From JAAZNO01 sp964508025 (GTDB taxonomy: Bacteria; Chloroflexota; Anaerolineae; B4-G1; SLSP01), in the NCBI GenBank assembly GCA_964508025.1, contig CAZDSF010000094.1, positions 1-13,024 of the forward strand: a DNA stretch of 13,024 nt, in the 5' to 3' direction. The notes beneath the pieces are model-generated. The model saw only the letters and a program-made list of their open reading frames with translations, was not told where the DNA came from and ran no database searches. Both the position numbers and the translations under genes were made by a program. Positions 6,641-12,807 of this stretch are shown one piece after another. Position 1 is the first letter of the stretch; each line of letters starts with the position of its first letter.

Positions 6641-7309
6641 TCAAGGTTCCAGCAATTTGAAACTGTCGAAGGCGGTGGTGGTCATACCGCCGCGCACGGC
6701 GTCGGTGAACAACGCGATCTCGCCTTCGCGGAAAGCGGCGTCGGTTTGCGAGATGGTCAGCGTCTCGTTGATGCGCAGCGTCAGGGTTTCGCCCACGCAA
6801 CGCGCTTCGAGCTGATTCCTGGCGCGTCCCAGGTTGATCTCTGGGGCTGGCGTTGGGCCGGCCAGCGGGGTGGGGAAGCCATTTTCCACTTTGAGGATGA
6901 GATAGTAGCCATCGGCGCTGATGGCGAAGAGGTAGTAGTTCTCCTCATCCTGCTGCCGGCAGATGGCGCCCATCCAGTTATCTTGCGCGCCCTCGACATG
7001 CCGGACCACCACCTGGATCACAACGTCGTCGAAAGTCCGCCCGACCAGCTGCGTGTACACGCCGATACCGCGCCCGCGATCTTCCAGATAGAGCTCGCCC
7101 TGCTGCACATAGGCGGCGCTTTCGGGGGTGTCGAAATACGCCCAGGCCGCCGTGGCCGTGGAGAAGGTGTCGCTGAAGAAGGGGACCTGCGTGGCCGACG
7201 GTGTGTTTCCGTTTGCGGCGGGAAGGGTGGGCGCCGCCGCGCAAGCGGAGAGCAGCAGCAACGGGATGAGCAGTGCGCTCCAAAGGCGAGGATTCCAGTG
7301 CGATTTCAT
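6641..7309 (-). CDS. Lipoprotein with LamG-like (concanavalin-type) domain
   Basis: A 222-residue exported lipoprotein. The N-terminus is basic (MKSHWNPR), followed by a hydrophobic stretch and the lipobox LLSAC with C23 as the lipidated residue. A Thr/Pro/Ala-rich linker (24-43) leads into a jelly-roll-type domain (about 44-220), with FFSDTFSTATAAW at the start and DNWMGAICRQQDEENYYLFAIS at 110-131, then DGYYLILKVENG. This pattern is typical of LamG or 3-keto-disaccharide-hydrolase-like extracytoplasmic proteins, which often bind sugars; no catalytic residues can be assigned. The ATG at 7309 is chosen for the signal peptide, the GAGGG ribosome-binding site and the ATGA overlap with the histidine kinase stop, which implies translational coupling. 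It may be the extracytoplasmic partner of the kinase or membrane protein. Confidence 0.85.
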   Translation of the reverse strand: MKSHWNPRLWSALLIPLLLLSACAAAPTLPAANGNTPSATQVPFFSDTFSTATAAWAYFDTPESAAYVQQGELYLEDRGRGIGVYTQLVGRTFDDVVIQVVVRHVEGAQDNWMGAICRQQDEENYYLFAISADGYYLILKVENGFPTPLAGPTPAPEINLGRARNQLEARCVGETLTLRINETLTISQTDAAFREGEIALFTDAVRGGMTTTAFDSFKLLEP

Positions 7310-9963
7310 ACTGTATGTCCCTCGTGATAGATGGGCAGGGTCAGCGTGAATGTGGCGCCGGTATTGGGGCCCTCGCTGCTGACCCATAGCCGCCCGCCGT
7401 GCTTTTCCAGCACTTCTCGCGCAATCGAAAGGCCCAATCCCATGCCCTCGTAGCGGCGCTTGGTGCTGCCATCCACCTGATAGAAGCGCTCGAAGATGCG
7501 CGCTTGCTCTTCTTGTGGAATGCCAATGCCATCATCGCGGATCGTGCAGCGCACTTCAGCGCCCTCTGTCCAGGCGCGCAGCCATACATGTCCGTTGGGG
7601 CGGTTGAACTTGATGGCGTTATCGAGCAGGTGCCACAGGGCCAGCCCCAGCTGTTGGGGATCCACGTTGACTTGTGGCAGCTGCGGTTCGAGATCTGTGA
7701 TGAGCTCCAGATCTTGGCGCTCGGCTTTTTGCCGGATGGCCTGCAGGGCGCGGAGGAAGACGGGGAGGATGGGTTGCGGGTGGCGTTCCAGTTGTCCCGT
7801 CTCGACATTTTCCAGGGTGGTGATGGATTCAACCAGGCTGGTTAGACGATTGGTGTGCGTCTGCATGGCTTTGAGCGCCTGTTCCATGCTCGGTTCCAGG
7901 GTGAAGCCGAAGCTCACATCAAGCACCAGGTCAAGGTAGCCTTTGACGATTGCCAGGGGCGTGCGCAACTCGTGGGAGACGTTCTGGATGAACTGCGACT
8001 TCATGGCATCCAGTCGGCGGAGGTCTTCGTAGGCATCTTCGGCGCGTTGCCGGGCGGCGCGGGCTTCGTTGAATAGCCGGGCATTGGTCAAGGCAATCAT
8101 CAGCAGATCGGCGAGGGATTGCAACCCCCGCAGATGTTCGCGCTTGTAGAAGGCTGTCTGCGCGTGGTTGAGGAGCAGCAGACCGGTCGGGCGCCCCTCG
8201 CTGTGCATGGGCGCGAGCAGGATGCTGCCGCTGGAGATGCCCGCCAGCGTCTTCCAGCGCGGGTCCTGCGCCGCATCGGCGATCACTGCGCCGCCATGCG
8301 TTGTGGCGACTTCGTATAACAGGGGAAATTCCTGTAAAGCGTGTGAGGCTTCTACTGTGTGGATGGGCGCAGAGGCTGTGCTGTGCGTATGGGTGATATT
8401 AAGGTAATCGGCATCTGTGATTTGCGTGATGACGAGGGTGGTGTAGGGTGTGATGGCGGCAATATTCTCCACCATGATGCCGACGATGGTATCTTCATCC
8501 AGGGTTTGTGACAGTTCCGCGCCGATTCTTTGAAGCGTTTCAGCCAACTGTCGCGCGGTGTGTTCTTTCTCGAACAGGCCCGCATTCTGTAGCGCGATTG
8601 CCACCAGCGGAATGAGCGCAGCCAGGATGTCACAGTCTTGTTGAGAGAATCTGTGTGTATGCGCGCTGGATACGCATAGAAAGCCGGCTAGTTGTTGATT
8701 CAGATAAAAAGGCGCGGCGATGTGGGAACGAATCCACGCGGTTTTTTGCGTGTGGATCCATCCGGATGTGGTTCTGGTATCGCTGATGAGCAGCGGCGCT
8801 TTTTGCTGCGCGGCTTGGAGGAGGTTTGCTGTGTGTTGAATATTGAGGCGGAAATCCATCTCGCGGGGATTCTTGAAGCCGTACTCCCCTTTGCCGCGTT
8901 GTTGCACCATGACCGCGTCACCATTCTCGACAAACAGAATATCGGCGGCGTCGCAGGGGGTGAGCCGAAACAGCGCGTCCAGAATTTGTGACAGCACCTC
9001 TTGCACATCCAGCGAAGCCACCAGTTGCCGCCCTAACTCGCTCACGGTCTCCGCGAGGGCGCGGGCGGTGCGTTCCGCGGTCAGCAACTGCGTGTTGTGG
9101 ATGGCAATGGTGGCGATGCCTGCCAGATAGCCCAACGCCTCCTGGTCGTAGATGGTGAATTGCGTCCCCGGTTTGAAGCTGTCTACCGTGATGTAGCCAA
9201 TCATGGCGCCGGCGCGCAGCAGGGGCGCCGCCAGCGTTTCATGGATTTCGTCCACCCGGCCATAGCGCCGCAGCGCCTCGGCGATATCTGCCGGCAACCC
9301 ACCCGTGTTCGATTGCATGATGTCATGCACGTGCACCATCTCGCCGCGCCGTAATTTGGGGATGAAGGTGCTGGCAGGTGGAATTTTGACGGATCCGAGT
9401 TCAGGGGGGTAGCCCACGAAGCCCCGAAATGCAAACACGCCCTGTTCTTCGAGAAGCAGGCTGCCGGCTTCGGCCTCTGGAATCAGGGCCACGGCTTCTT
9501 CGATGATGCGTTGCAGGAGCGGTTCCAGCTCGAATTCGGTGAACAGGGTCGGCGTGAGTGTGGCGATAGCTGCCAGGAGTTGGCTGCGCAGGTTTCGCGG
9601 CGAAGGTGAGCCGGCGGCGCCCAAAGCGCGCAATTGGGGGACAACCTCGTGCAGCGTATCCATGCTTAGATGCAGGTAAGGGAATTCACTGATCGTATCC
9701 CACAACGGGTTGCGGGATATTTCGCCGGCAACGATCACCGATTGGTGTTGGGGCATCTTGGAGAGCAGCTGCGATAATAGCACGGCCTCCTGCGCGGGCA
9801 GCGGCAGCAGAACCAATAGCAGGTCTGGTGGGTCCGACTCCAACAAAGCTTGCGCCTGTGCCAACTCCACGCGCCCTTCCAGCGTGATGTCCGAGATGGC
9901 TTCGAGGGCGGCGCACAGGGCCTCTTGTAGCGGGCTACTTTGAGATAAGAGGAGTATTTGCAT
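7306..9963 (-). CDS. Soluble multi-GAF sensor histidine kinase with degenerate receiver domain
   Basis: An 885-residue cytoplasmic signalling kinase with no membrane helix. Order of domains: receiver-like fold (1-112), GAF (about 140-293), GAF (about 311-463), GAF (about 475-632), a charged helix, HisKA with phospho-accepting H664 in NVSHELRTPL, and HATPase_c with N box LLDNAIKFN (779-787), G1 RDDGIGIP (809-816), F box RIFERFYQ and G2 GMGLGLS (840-846). The GAF domains probably bind small ligands or sense redox or light; their ligand cannot be read from sequence. The N-terminal fold lacks the receiver acidic pocket, with Leu where the phospho-Asp should be (PDLLLVLLPLP, 46-56). The start at 9963 is preferred over the ATG at 9984 because AAGGA lies 10 nt upstream and the first strand (MQILLLSQ) then begins the domain. 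It is first gene of the cassette, overlapping the lipoprotein start by 4 nt. No DNA-binding response regulator is in the window. Confidence 0.93.
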   Translation of the reverse strand: MQILLLSQSSPLQEALCAALEAISDITLEGRVELAQAQALLESDPPDLLLVLLPLPAQEAVLLSQLLSKMPQHQSVIVAGEISRNPLWDTISEFPYLHLSMDTLHEVVPQLRALGAAGSPSPRNLRSQLLAAIATLTPTLFTEFELEPLLQRIIEEAVALIPEAEAGSLLLEEQGVFAFRGFVGYPPELGSVKIPPASTFIPKLRRGEMVHVHDIMQSNTGGLPADIAEALRRYGRVDEIHETLAAPLLRAGAMIGYITVDSFKPGTQFTIYDQEALGYLAGIATIAIHNTQLLTAERTARALAETVSELGRQLVASLDVQEVLSQILDALFRLTPCDAADILFVENGDAVMVQQRGKGEYGFKNPREMDFRLNIQHTANLLQAAQQKAPLLISDTRTTSGWIHTQKTAWIRSHIAAPFYLNQQLAGFLCVSSAHTHRFSQQDCDILAALIPLVAIALQNAGLFEKEHTARQLAETLQRIGAELSQTLDEDTIVGIMVENIAAITPYTTLVITQITDADYLNITHTHSTASAPIHTVEASHALQEFPLLYEVATTHGGAVIADAAQDPRWKTLAGISSGSILLAPMHSEGRPTGLLLLNHAQTAFYKREHLRGLQSLADLLMIALTNARLFNEARAARQRAEDAYEDLRRLDAMKSQFIQNVSHELRTPLAIVKGYLDLVLDVSFGFTLEPSMEQALKAMQTHTNRLTSLVESITTLENVETGQLERHPQPILPVFLRALQAIRQKAERQDLELITDLEPQLPQVNVDPQQLGLALWHLLDNAIKFNRPNGHVWLRAWTEGAEVRCTIRDDGIGIPQEEQARIFERFYQVDGSTKRRYEGMGLGLSIAREVLEKHGGRLWVSSEGPNTGATFTLTLPIYHEGHTV

Positions 9964-10089
9964 CCTGTTCCGATCCTTCTGCATAAGCGTTCTGACTGTT
10001 GTTGCCGTGCTATCGGGTGTCCGGGCAAAGTCAAAGGGCGTGTGTGACCGTGCGCCAGGCGCGCTGCATTGCTAGTACAGCCTGGCTTT

Positions 10090-10098
10090 ATTGTAACA
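10090..10098 (-). promoter_or_regulatory. Putative extended -10 promoter of the kinase operon
   Basis: On the minus strand the sequence TG-T-TACAAT forms an extended -10 element. The -35 region 17 nt further up (TTCCCG) is poor, as tolerated for extended -10 promoters. Transcription would start near 10083, about 120 nt before the kinase start. The amidohydrolase stop (10140) lies just upstream, with no clear terminator between. Confidence 0.4.
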
Positions 10099-10139
10099 CG
10101 GATTTGCTCAGGCGGGAAAGGAATCGAGGTTGCGGCCGT

Positions 10140-11453
10140 TCAAAGCCCGGCTCGGCTCCGCAAGGAGCGGGTGGCGTCCCGGCAGGCTTCCAGCAACGCG
10201 CGTTCATCCAGCGCGAGCACGCGGCCTTTGCGCAGCAGCAGCCGTCCGCCCACAAAGGCCGTCTCCACGTCGCTGCCGTGGGTGGAGAGCGCCAGCGCGG
10301 AATCCAGGTCGTGGAGCGGCTGCGCGCGCGTGTGGTCGAGGTTGACAAGGATGAGATCGGCGGGGGCGCCGGGGTGCAGGGTGCGTCCGCCGGTCGCCAA
10401 CGCGAGCGCCTGGGCGGGCGCGAGTGCGGTGGGATCGAGCGCGCTGACGCGGGCCAACAACAACGCCGCCTTGAGCGTCTCGAACAGATCCTGGGTGTCG
10501 TTGCTGGCGGGGCCATCAGTGCCCAGCCGCACCTGAACGCCGCGTTGCAGCAGCGCGGGGATGGGCGCAACGCCCGATCCCAGCACCATGTTGCTCACGG
10601 GGCAGTGGACGACGGTCGCGCCGCGCGCCGCGAGCAGGTCTTGCTCCGCCTCATCCACCCAGACGGCGTGGACGATCTGCGTATCCGCGCCGAGCACGCC
10701 AAGGCTGTCGAGCCAGGCGACGGGCCGCAGGCCGTGCATCTCCAGCGACATGCGCACCTCGTCTTGCGTCTCGGCGACGTGCGCGTGTGTGACCGCGCCG
10801 TAGCGACGGGCGAGCGCGCAGGCGGCGCGCAGCGTCTCGGCGGCGCAACGCCACAGCGCCACAGGCCCGGAAGCCGCCCGGATGAGGGATTCTGGCGGGA
10901 GATTGCAGGCGGCAAAAAGCCGTCCCAGGTCTTCCAGGATGCTGGCCGGCGATTCTGCGCCTGGCCCCAGATCGGCCCAGGCGCGGGCGAGGGTGACGTG
11001 CAAGCCCACAGTTCGCGCCGCCGCGAGGACAGCATCGGTGTGGGCGGCAGTCCGCGCGATCTTGTGGTGGTTCACCACGGTGGTCGCCCCGCAGCGGAGA
11101 TTTTCCACCAGGCCCAGCAGCGCCGCCAGGTGCAGCTCCTCCGGCGTCATGGCGGCTTGCAGGGGCCAGATGCGCTCCTTGAGCCAGGGCAGCAGGGGCC
11201 GTCCGCCCGCCAGCCCGCGCATGAAGGTCTGGCTGAGATGCGTATGCCCGTTGAGCAGCCCCGGCAGCACAGCCTTGCCCCGCGCCGAGAGCGTTTCCCC
11301 GGCGGCGAGCGTGGACGGCGGCGCGCCCGCGCCTACAGCGGCGATGCGCTCGCCTTCCACCTGCACGTAGCCGGGATCGAGCCAGCCGGTGGGGGTCAGC
11401 ACCGCGCCATCACGGATGAGATAGGTCGTAGCGGGTGGAGTGTTGTAGGTCAT
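10140..11453 (-). CDS. Amidohydrolase of the MTA/SAH deaminase and chlorohydrolase group
   Basis: A 437-residue metal-dependent hydrolase that would deaminate a purine-type or triazine-type substrate. The TIM-barrel metal motif is complete: HTH (H70, H72) in LLNGHTHLSQ, HVAE with H225 and the proton-shuttling E228, H262 in VHAVW, HCPVSN at 283-288, and D313 in GTDGPASND. RGLAGGRPLLPWL (79-91) and IWP match the 5-methylthioadenosine/S-adenosylhomocysteine deaminase and AtzB/TrzN-like branch. The stretch ATGGRTLHPGAPADLILV is about ten residues shorter than usual before the ADL motif. Substrate choice within the group cannot be settled by eye; 8-oxoguanine or guanine deaminase are alternatives. 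The ATG overlaps the stop of the small upstream gene as ATGA, while its own ribosome-binding site is weak, so coupling may matter. Cytoplasmic. Confidence 0.9.
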   Translation of the reverse strand: MTYNTPPATTYLIRDGAVLTPTGWLDPGYVQVEGERIAAVGAGAPPSTLAAGETLSARGKAVLPGLLNGHTHLSQTFMRGLAGGRPLLPWLKERIWPLQAAMTPEELHLAALLGLVENLRCGATTVVNHHKIARTAAHTDAVLAAARTVGLHVTLARAWADLGPGAESPASILEDLGRLFAACNLPPESLIRAASGPVALWRCAAETLRAACALARRYGAVTHAHVAETQDEVRMSLEMHGLRPVAWLDSLGVLGADTQIVHAVWVDEAEQDLLAARGATVVHCPVSNMVLGSGVAPIPALLQRGVQVRLGTDGPASNDTQDLFETLKAALLLARVSALDPTALAPAQALALATGGRTLHPGAPADLILVNLDHTRAQPLHDLDSALALSTHGSDVETAFVGGRLLLRKGRVLALDERALLEACRDATRSLRSRAGL

Positions 11454-11641
11454 TCTTTGCCCATTTCAGCATCGAGGCGGCGCCCGAGGTCGCTTTTCCA
11501 GCCCGGCATGGCCGCGATGTAGGCCTGGACGGGGGCGTCGCCATCAGCCTTTGCGATCTGAGGATTGCCGCCTGAGAGCAGCGCCGGCTCGCCGGTGGAT
11601 CCCGGCGCCCTCGCAATGGCGTGTTTAGAGGTTTTTGTCAT
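11450..11641 (-). CDS. Truncated DUF1801-type protein (N-terminal fragment)
   Basis: A 63-residue reading frame. Residues about 21-57 (LLSGGNPQIAKADGDAPVQA, YIAAMPGWK, DLGRRLDA) match what I recall of the N-terminal part of DUF1801 (YdhG/YobT-like) proteins. Those normally run to about 140-150 residues, continuing into a VPD..K.V.WNSP-type core. Here the sequence jumps after RRLDA to EMGKE and stops, so most of the domain, including its conserved core, is gone. The ATG has AAAGGG just upstream, and the stop overlaps the amidohydrolase ATG as ATGA. It may survive as a short leader peptide that couples translation of the amidohydrolase, or be a decaying remnant of a deletion. No activity is expected. 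The family match is from memory, not from a search. Confidence 0.6.
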   Translation of the reverse strand: MTKTSKHAIARAPGSTGEPALLSGGNPQIAKADGDAPVQAYIAAMPGWKSDLGRRLDAEMGKE

Positions 11642-11664
11642 GATCCCTTTGCCGCTACAATTGG

Positions 11665-11753
11665 AACGCAGATTGCGCAGATTTTTCAGATACCGCAGAT
11701 TCTTTCTCGTTCGATCTGCGTTGATCCGCGTTAATCGGCGTTACATCTGTGTG
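11665..11753. repeat. Hairpin-forming array of 9-10 bp units (CAGAT / ATCTG)
   Basis: CAGAT occurs four times at an exact 9-bp spacing (11669, 11678, 11687, 11696). After a 13-nt centre come four ATCnG-type units beginning at 11714, 11724, 11734 and 11745, spaced 10, 10 and 11. The two halves are inverted copies. CGCAGAT (11694-11700) pairs perfectly with ATCTGCG (11714-11720), and outer units pair imperfectly, giving arms of about 35-40 nt. Similar CGCAGAT/ATCCGCG strings occur as dispersed intergenic repeats in several environmental phyla. It lies in the only sizeable gap here, between the 77-residue gene and the DUF1801 fragment. Confidence 0.7.
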
Positions 11754-11758
11754 AGGAT

Positions 11759-11795
11759 GGATGCGGCGTCTCAGGCGGGCGCCGCATCCTTTTTT
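11759..11795 (+). terminator. Intrinsic terminator in + orientation
   Basis: GGATGCGGCG (11759-11768) pairs perfectly with CGCCGCATCC (11780-11789) around an 11-nt loop, and TTTTTT (11790-11795) follows directly. On the + strand this is a textbook terminator, yet no + strand gene is upstream. On the minus strand the same hairpin straddles the stop codon of the 77-residue gene but lacks a T tract (TCACACAG follows), so it would serve that gene poorly. Confidence 0.75.
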
Positions 11796-12004
11796 GGCGC
11801 TGCTTCAGGGTTGGGAAGAAGCTTACAGGCGACGTGGATGTAGGCGAAATCGCCGTGGGGCGGCAGCAAATCCTTGGTCTCGGTGATCTCGCACCAGACA
11901 TCCCCCAACCGCACCTTCTCGCCCACATACGGCATCGTGGTCTGGTTCACGATGGCGCCGGGATGGACATGGCCGGGAATGACGTAGCTGACTTTGTAGA
12001 TCAT
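11771..12004 (-). CDS. Conserved-looking small protein of unknown function
   Basis: A 77-residue protein I cannot assign to a named family; similar small Chloroflexota proteins are recalled only as hypothetical. It is soluble-looking with alternating strand patterns: MIYKVSYVIPG, GAIVNQTTMPYVGEKVRLGD, VWCEITETKDLLPPHGDFAYIHVACKLLP. This suggests a small beta-barrel, followed by an Ala/Pro/Lys tail (67-77). Two cysteines (about C39 and C61) and the motif LPPHGDF stand out. The ATG at 12004 is chosen because GAGGAG lies 8 nt upstream and it overlaps the stop of the cyclic-nucleotide-binding gene as ATGA. A GTG three codons earlier is too close to that site. Strict coupling suggests it works with that protein or under the same signal. 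Confidence 0.75.
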   Translation of the reverse strand: MIYKVSYVIPGHVHPGAIVNQTTMPYVGEKVRLGDVWCEITETKDLLPPHGDFAYIHVACKLLPNPEAAPKKDAAPA

Positions 12005-12462
12005 GATGCGCACTCCTCGGTTTGCTGCAGCGAGATGTTCCGATGCCGCAGTTTGAAGGCGAGATCGCGTGCCAGGTTGTACATGATCCGGTAGCCGATC
12101 AGCGGTTCTTGTTCGCTGAGTTGGAGCAACGGCGCGCCTCGAATAATCAGGATTTCGGCGGTCTCGGTGACGCAGGCGATGGTGGCCGAACGCGGCCCCG
12201 AATCCAGCATGGACATTTCGCCGAAGCCCTGACCCGCGCCCAGCAACACCAGCGGGGGATAGCAGGTCGCGGCGGTGCAGGCGACTTCCACCTGCCCGGC
12301 GAGCACGATGTAGAGCTCATCTCCGGCAGTCTCCTCCCGAACAATGATCTCACCGCGCCGGAACGTGCGCGTTTGTCCCAATGCAGCCACCGCTGCAATT
12401 TGCTCGAGGGTCAAACCGGCGAAGAGATCGGCTGTGCGCAATACTTCAATGGGTGTCGTCAT
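12001..12462 (-). CDS. Stand-alone cyclic-nucleotide-binding domain protein (CRP-like, no DNA-binding domain)
   Basis: A 153-residue protein consisting almost only of a cNMP-binding beta-roll. The opening LFAGLTLEQIAAVAAL is typical of CRP/FNR sensors. RRGEIIVREETAGDELYIVLAGQVEV (36-61) is the front of the roll. The phosphate-binding cassette GQGFGEMSMLDSGPRSAT (77-94) keeps the Glu (E82) and Arg (R91) that hold ribose and cyclic phosphate, so nucleotide binding is plausible. The helix after it ends at about residue 143 with a short polar tail and no helix-turn-helix, so it cannot act as a classical transcription factor; it may act by protein contact. AAAGGAGG just before the ATG is a very strong ribosome-binding site. 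It is first gene of a two-gene unit with the 77-residue protein. Confidence 0.9.
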   Translation of the reverse strand: MTTPIEVLRTADLFAGLTLEQIAAVAALGQTRTFRRGEIIVREETAGDELYIVLAGQVEVACTAATCYPPLVLLGAGQGFGEMSMLDSGPRSATIACVTETAEILIIRGAPLLQLSEQEPLIGYRIMYNLARDLAFKLRHRNISLQQTEECAS

Positions 12463-12648
12463 CCTTTCCTCCTTTCGAGAACCCGTAACAGGTAAGCGGT
12501 GATAGGTGCGGCGTGAGCAGCAAGTCGTGAGCAGGCCCAGTCGCGTTTATGACCCACAGCGCTCCGCTCACCGCCTCATGTCTGGATGGCGCGCACGGGC
12601 ATTCGCGTTTCCTGGCCGTATGCTGTAAAGCCATACACTTCTGCTTTC

Positions 12649-12677
12649 ATTATACGCACAATTGCGCGCAAGAGCAA
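12649..12677 (-). promoter_or_regulatory. Putative promoter of the cNMP-binding gene pair
   Basis: On the minus strand a perfect TATAAT (12654-12649) is preceded by TTGCTC (12677-12672) at the ideal 17-nt spacing. Only TTG of the -35 matches consensus. The start would be near 12642, with the GTATG/CATAC dyad lying at about +6 to +24, a possible operator position. Confidence 0.55.
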
Positions 12678-12684
12678 GCACTTT

Positions 12685-12712
12685 CCCATTACCCATCACC
12701 CCTCACCCATCC
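12685..12712. repeat. Degenerate heptanucleotide tandem repeat
   Basis: Four 7-bp units follow each other without gaps: CCCATTA, CCCATCA, CCCCTCA, CCCATCC. A looser GTGAGCA-type heptad pattern lies at 12491-12534 with the G-rich strand reversed, so the two flank the promoter and leader in opposite orientation. They lie between the promoter and the terminator of the upstream gene. Confidence 0.6.
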
Positions 12713-12714
12713 CC

Positions 12715-12753
12715 AAAAAACACGCTGCCGACCGCTGGTGCAGGCGGTCGGCA
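12715..12753 (-). terminator. Intrinsic terminator of the surface-protein gene
   Basis: On the minus strand a perfect 10-bp stem (TGCCGACCGC, 12726-12735, with GCGGTCGGCA, 12744-12753) has an 8-nt loop. GCGTG and then TTTTTT (complement of 12720-12715) follow. It lies 55 nt after the stop of the gene ending at 12808 and separates it from the cNMP-binding promoter. Confidence 0.88.
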
Positions 12754-12807
12754 GGCATAAGATTGTGGCGCGAGCGTTGAGGCTTGCGCTGTTTCTCAGG
12801 CGTTGGT

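Larger units (their letters stand above)
12463..12807. other. Intergenic region upstream of the cNMP-binding gene
   Basis: These 345 nt contain no convincing gene. They hold a long leader (about 180 nt) for the cNMP-binding gene with a direct repeat CGTGAGCAG at 12512-12520 and 12526-12534, a small inverted repeat GTATG/CATAC (12618-12622, 12632-12636) near the predicted transcription start, the promoter, a heptad repeat, and the terminator of the surface-protein gene. Confidence 0.6.

Noticed and set aside
6633..6800. Upstream extension of the membrane protein to 6800
   Set aside because: The extra 56 residues are Arg/His-rich, overlap the lipoprotein 3' end and have no ribosome-binding site; the ATG at 6632 fits the spacing.
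6614..7327. + strand open frame of 237 codons opposite the lipoprotein
   Set aside because: Composition is that of a shadow frame (Gly/Arg/Val-rich), while the opposite frame has a clear signal peptide and domain.
10009..10034. Alternative kinase promoter with TTGACT and GATAGC on the minus strand
   Set aside because: The spacer is only 14 nt and the -10 is poor, so the extended -10 element further upstream is preferred.
9999..11522. Long + strand open frame of 507 codons opposite the amidohydrolase
   Set aside because: The protein is Arg/Gln/Gly-rich with no recognisable motif, and it lies antisense to a gene with a complete set of catalytic residues. GC-rich codon bias commonly opens such frames.
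11665..11753. CRISPR array interpretation of the periodic repeats
   Set aside because: Units of 9-10 bp without unique spacers, arranged as inverted halves, do not fit CRISPR repeats and spacers.
12446..12634. 62-codon minus-strand frame ahead of the cNMP-binding gene
   Set aside because: It runs through the leader and repeats, has no ribosome-binding site, and has a composition unlike real proteins.
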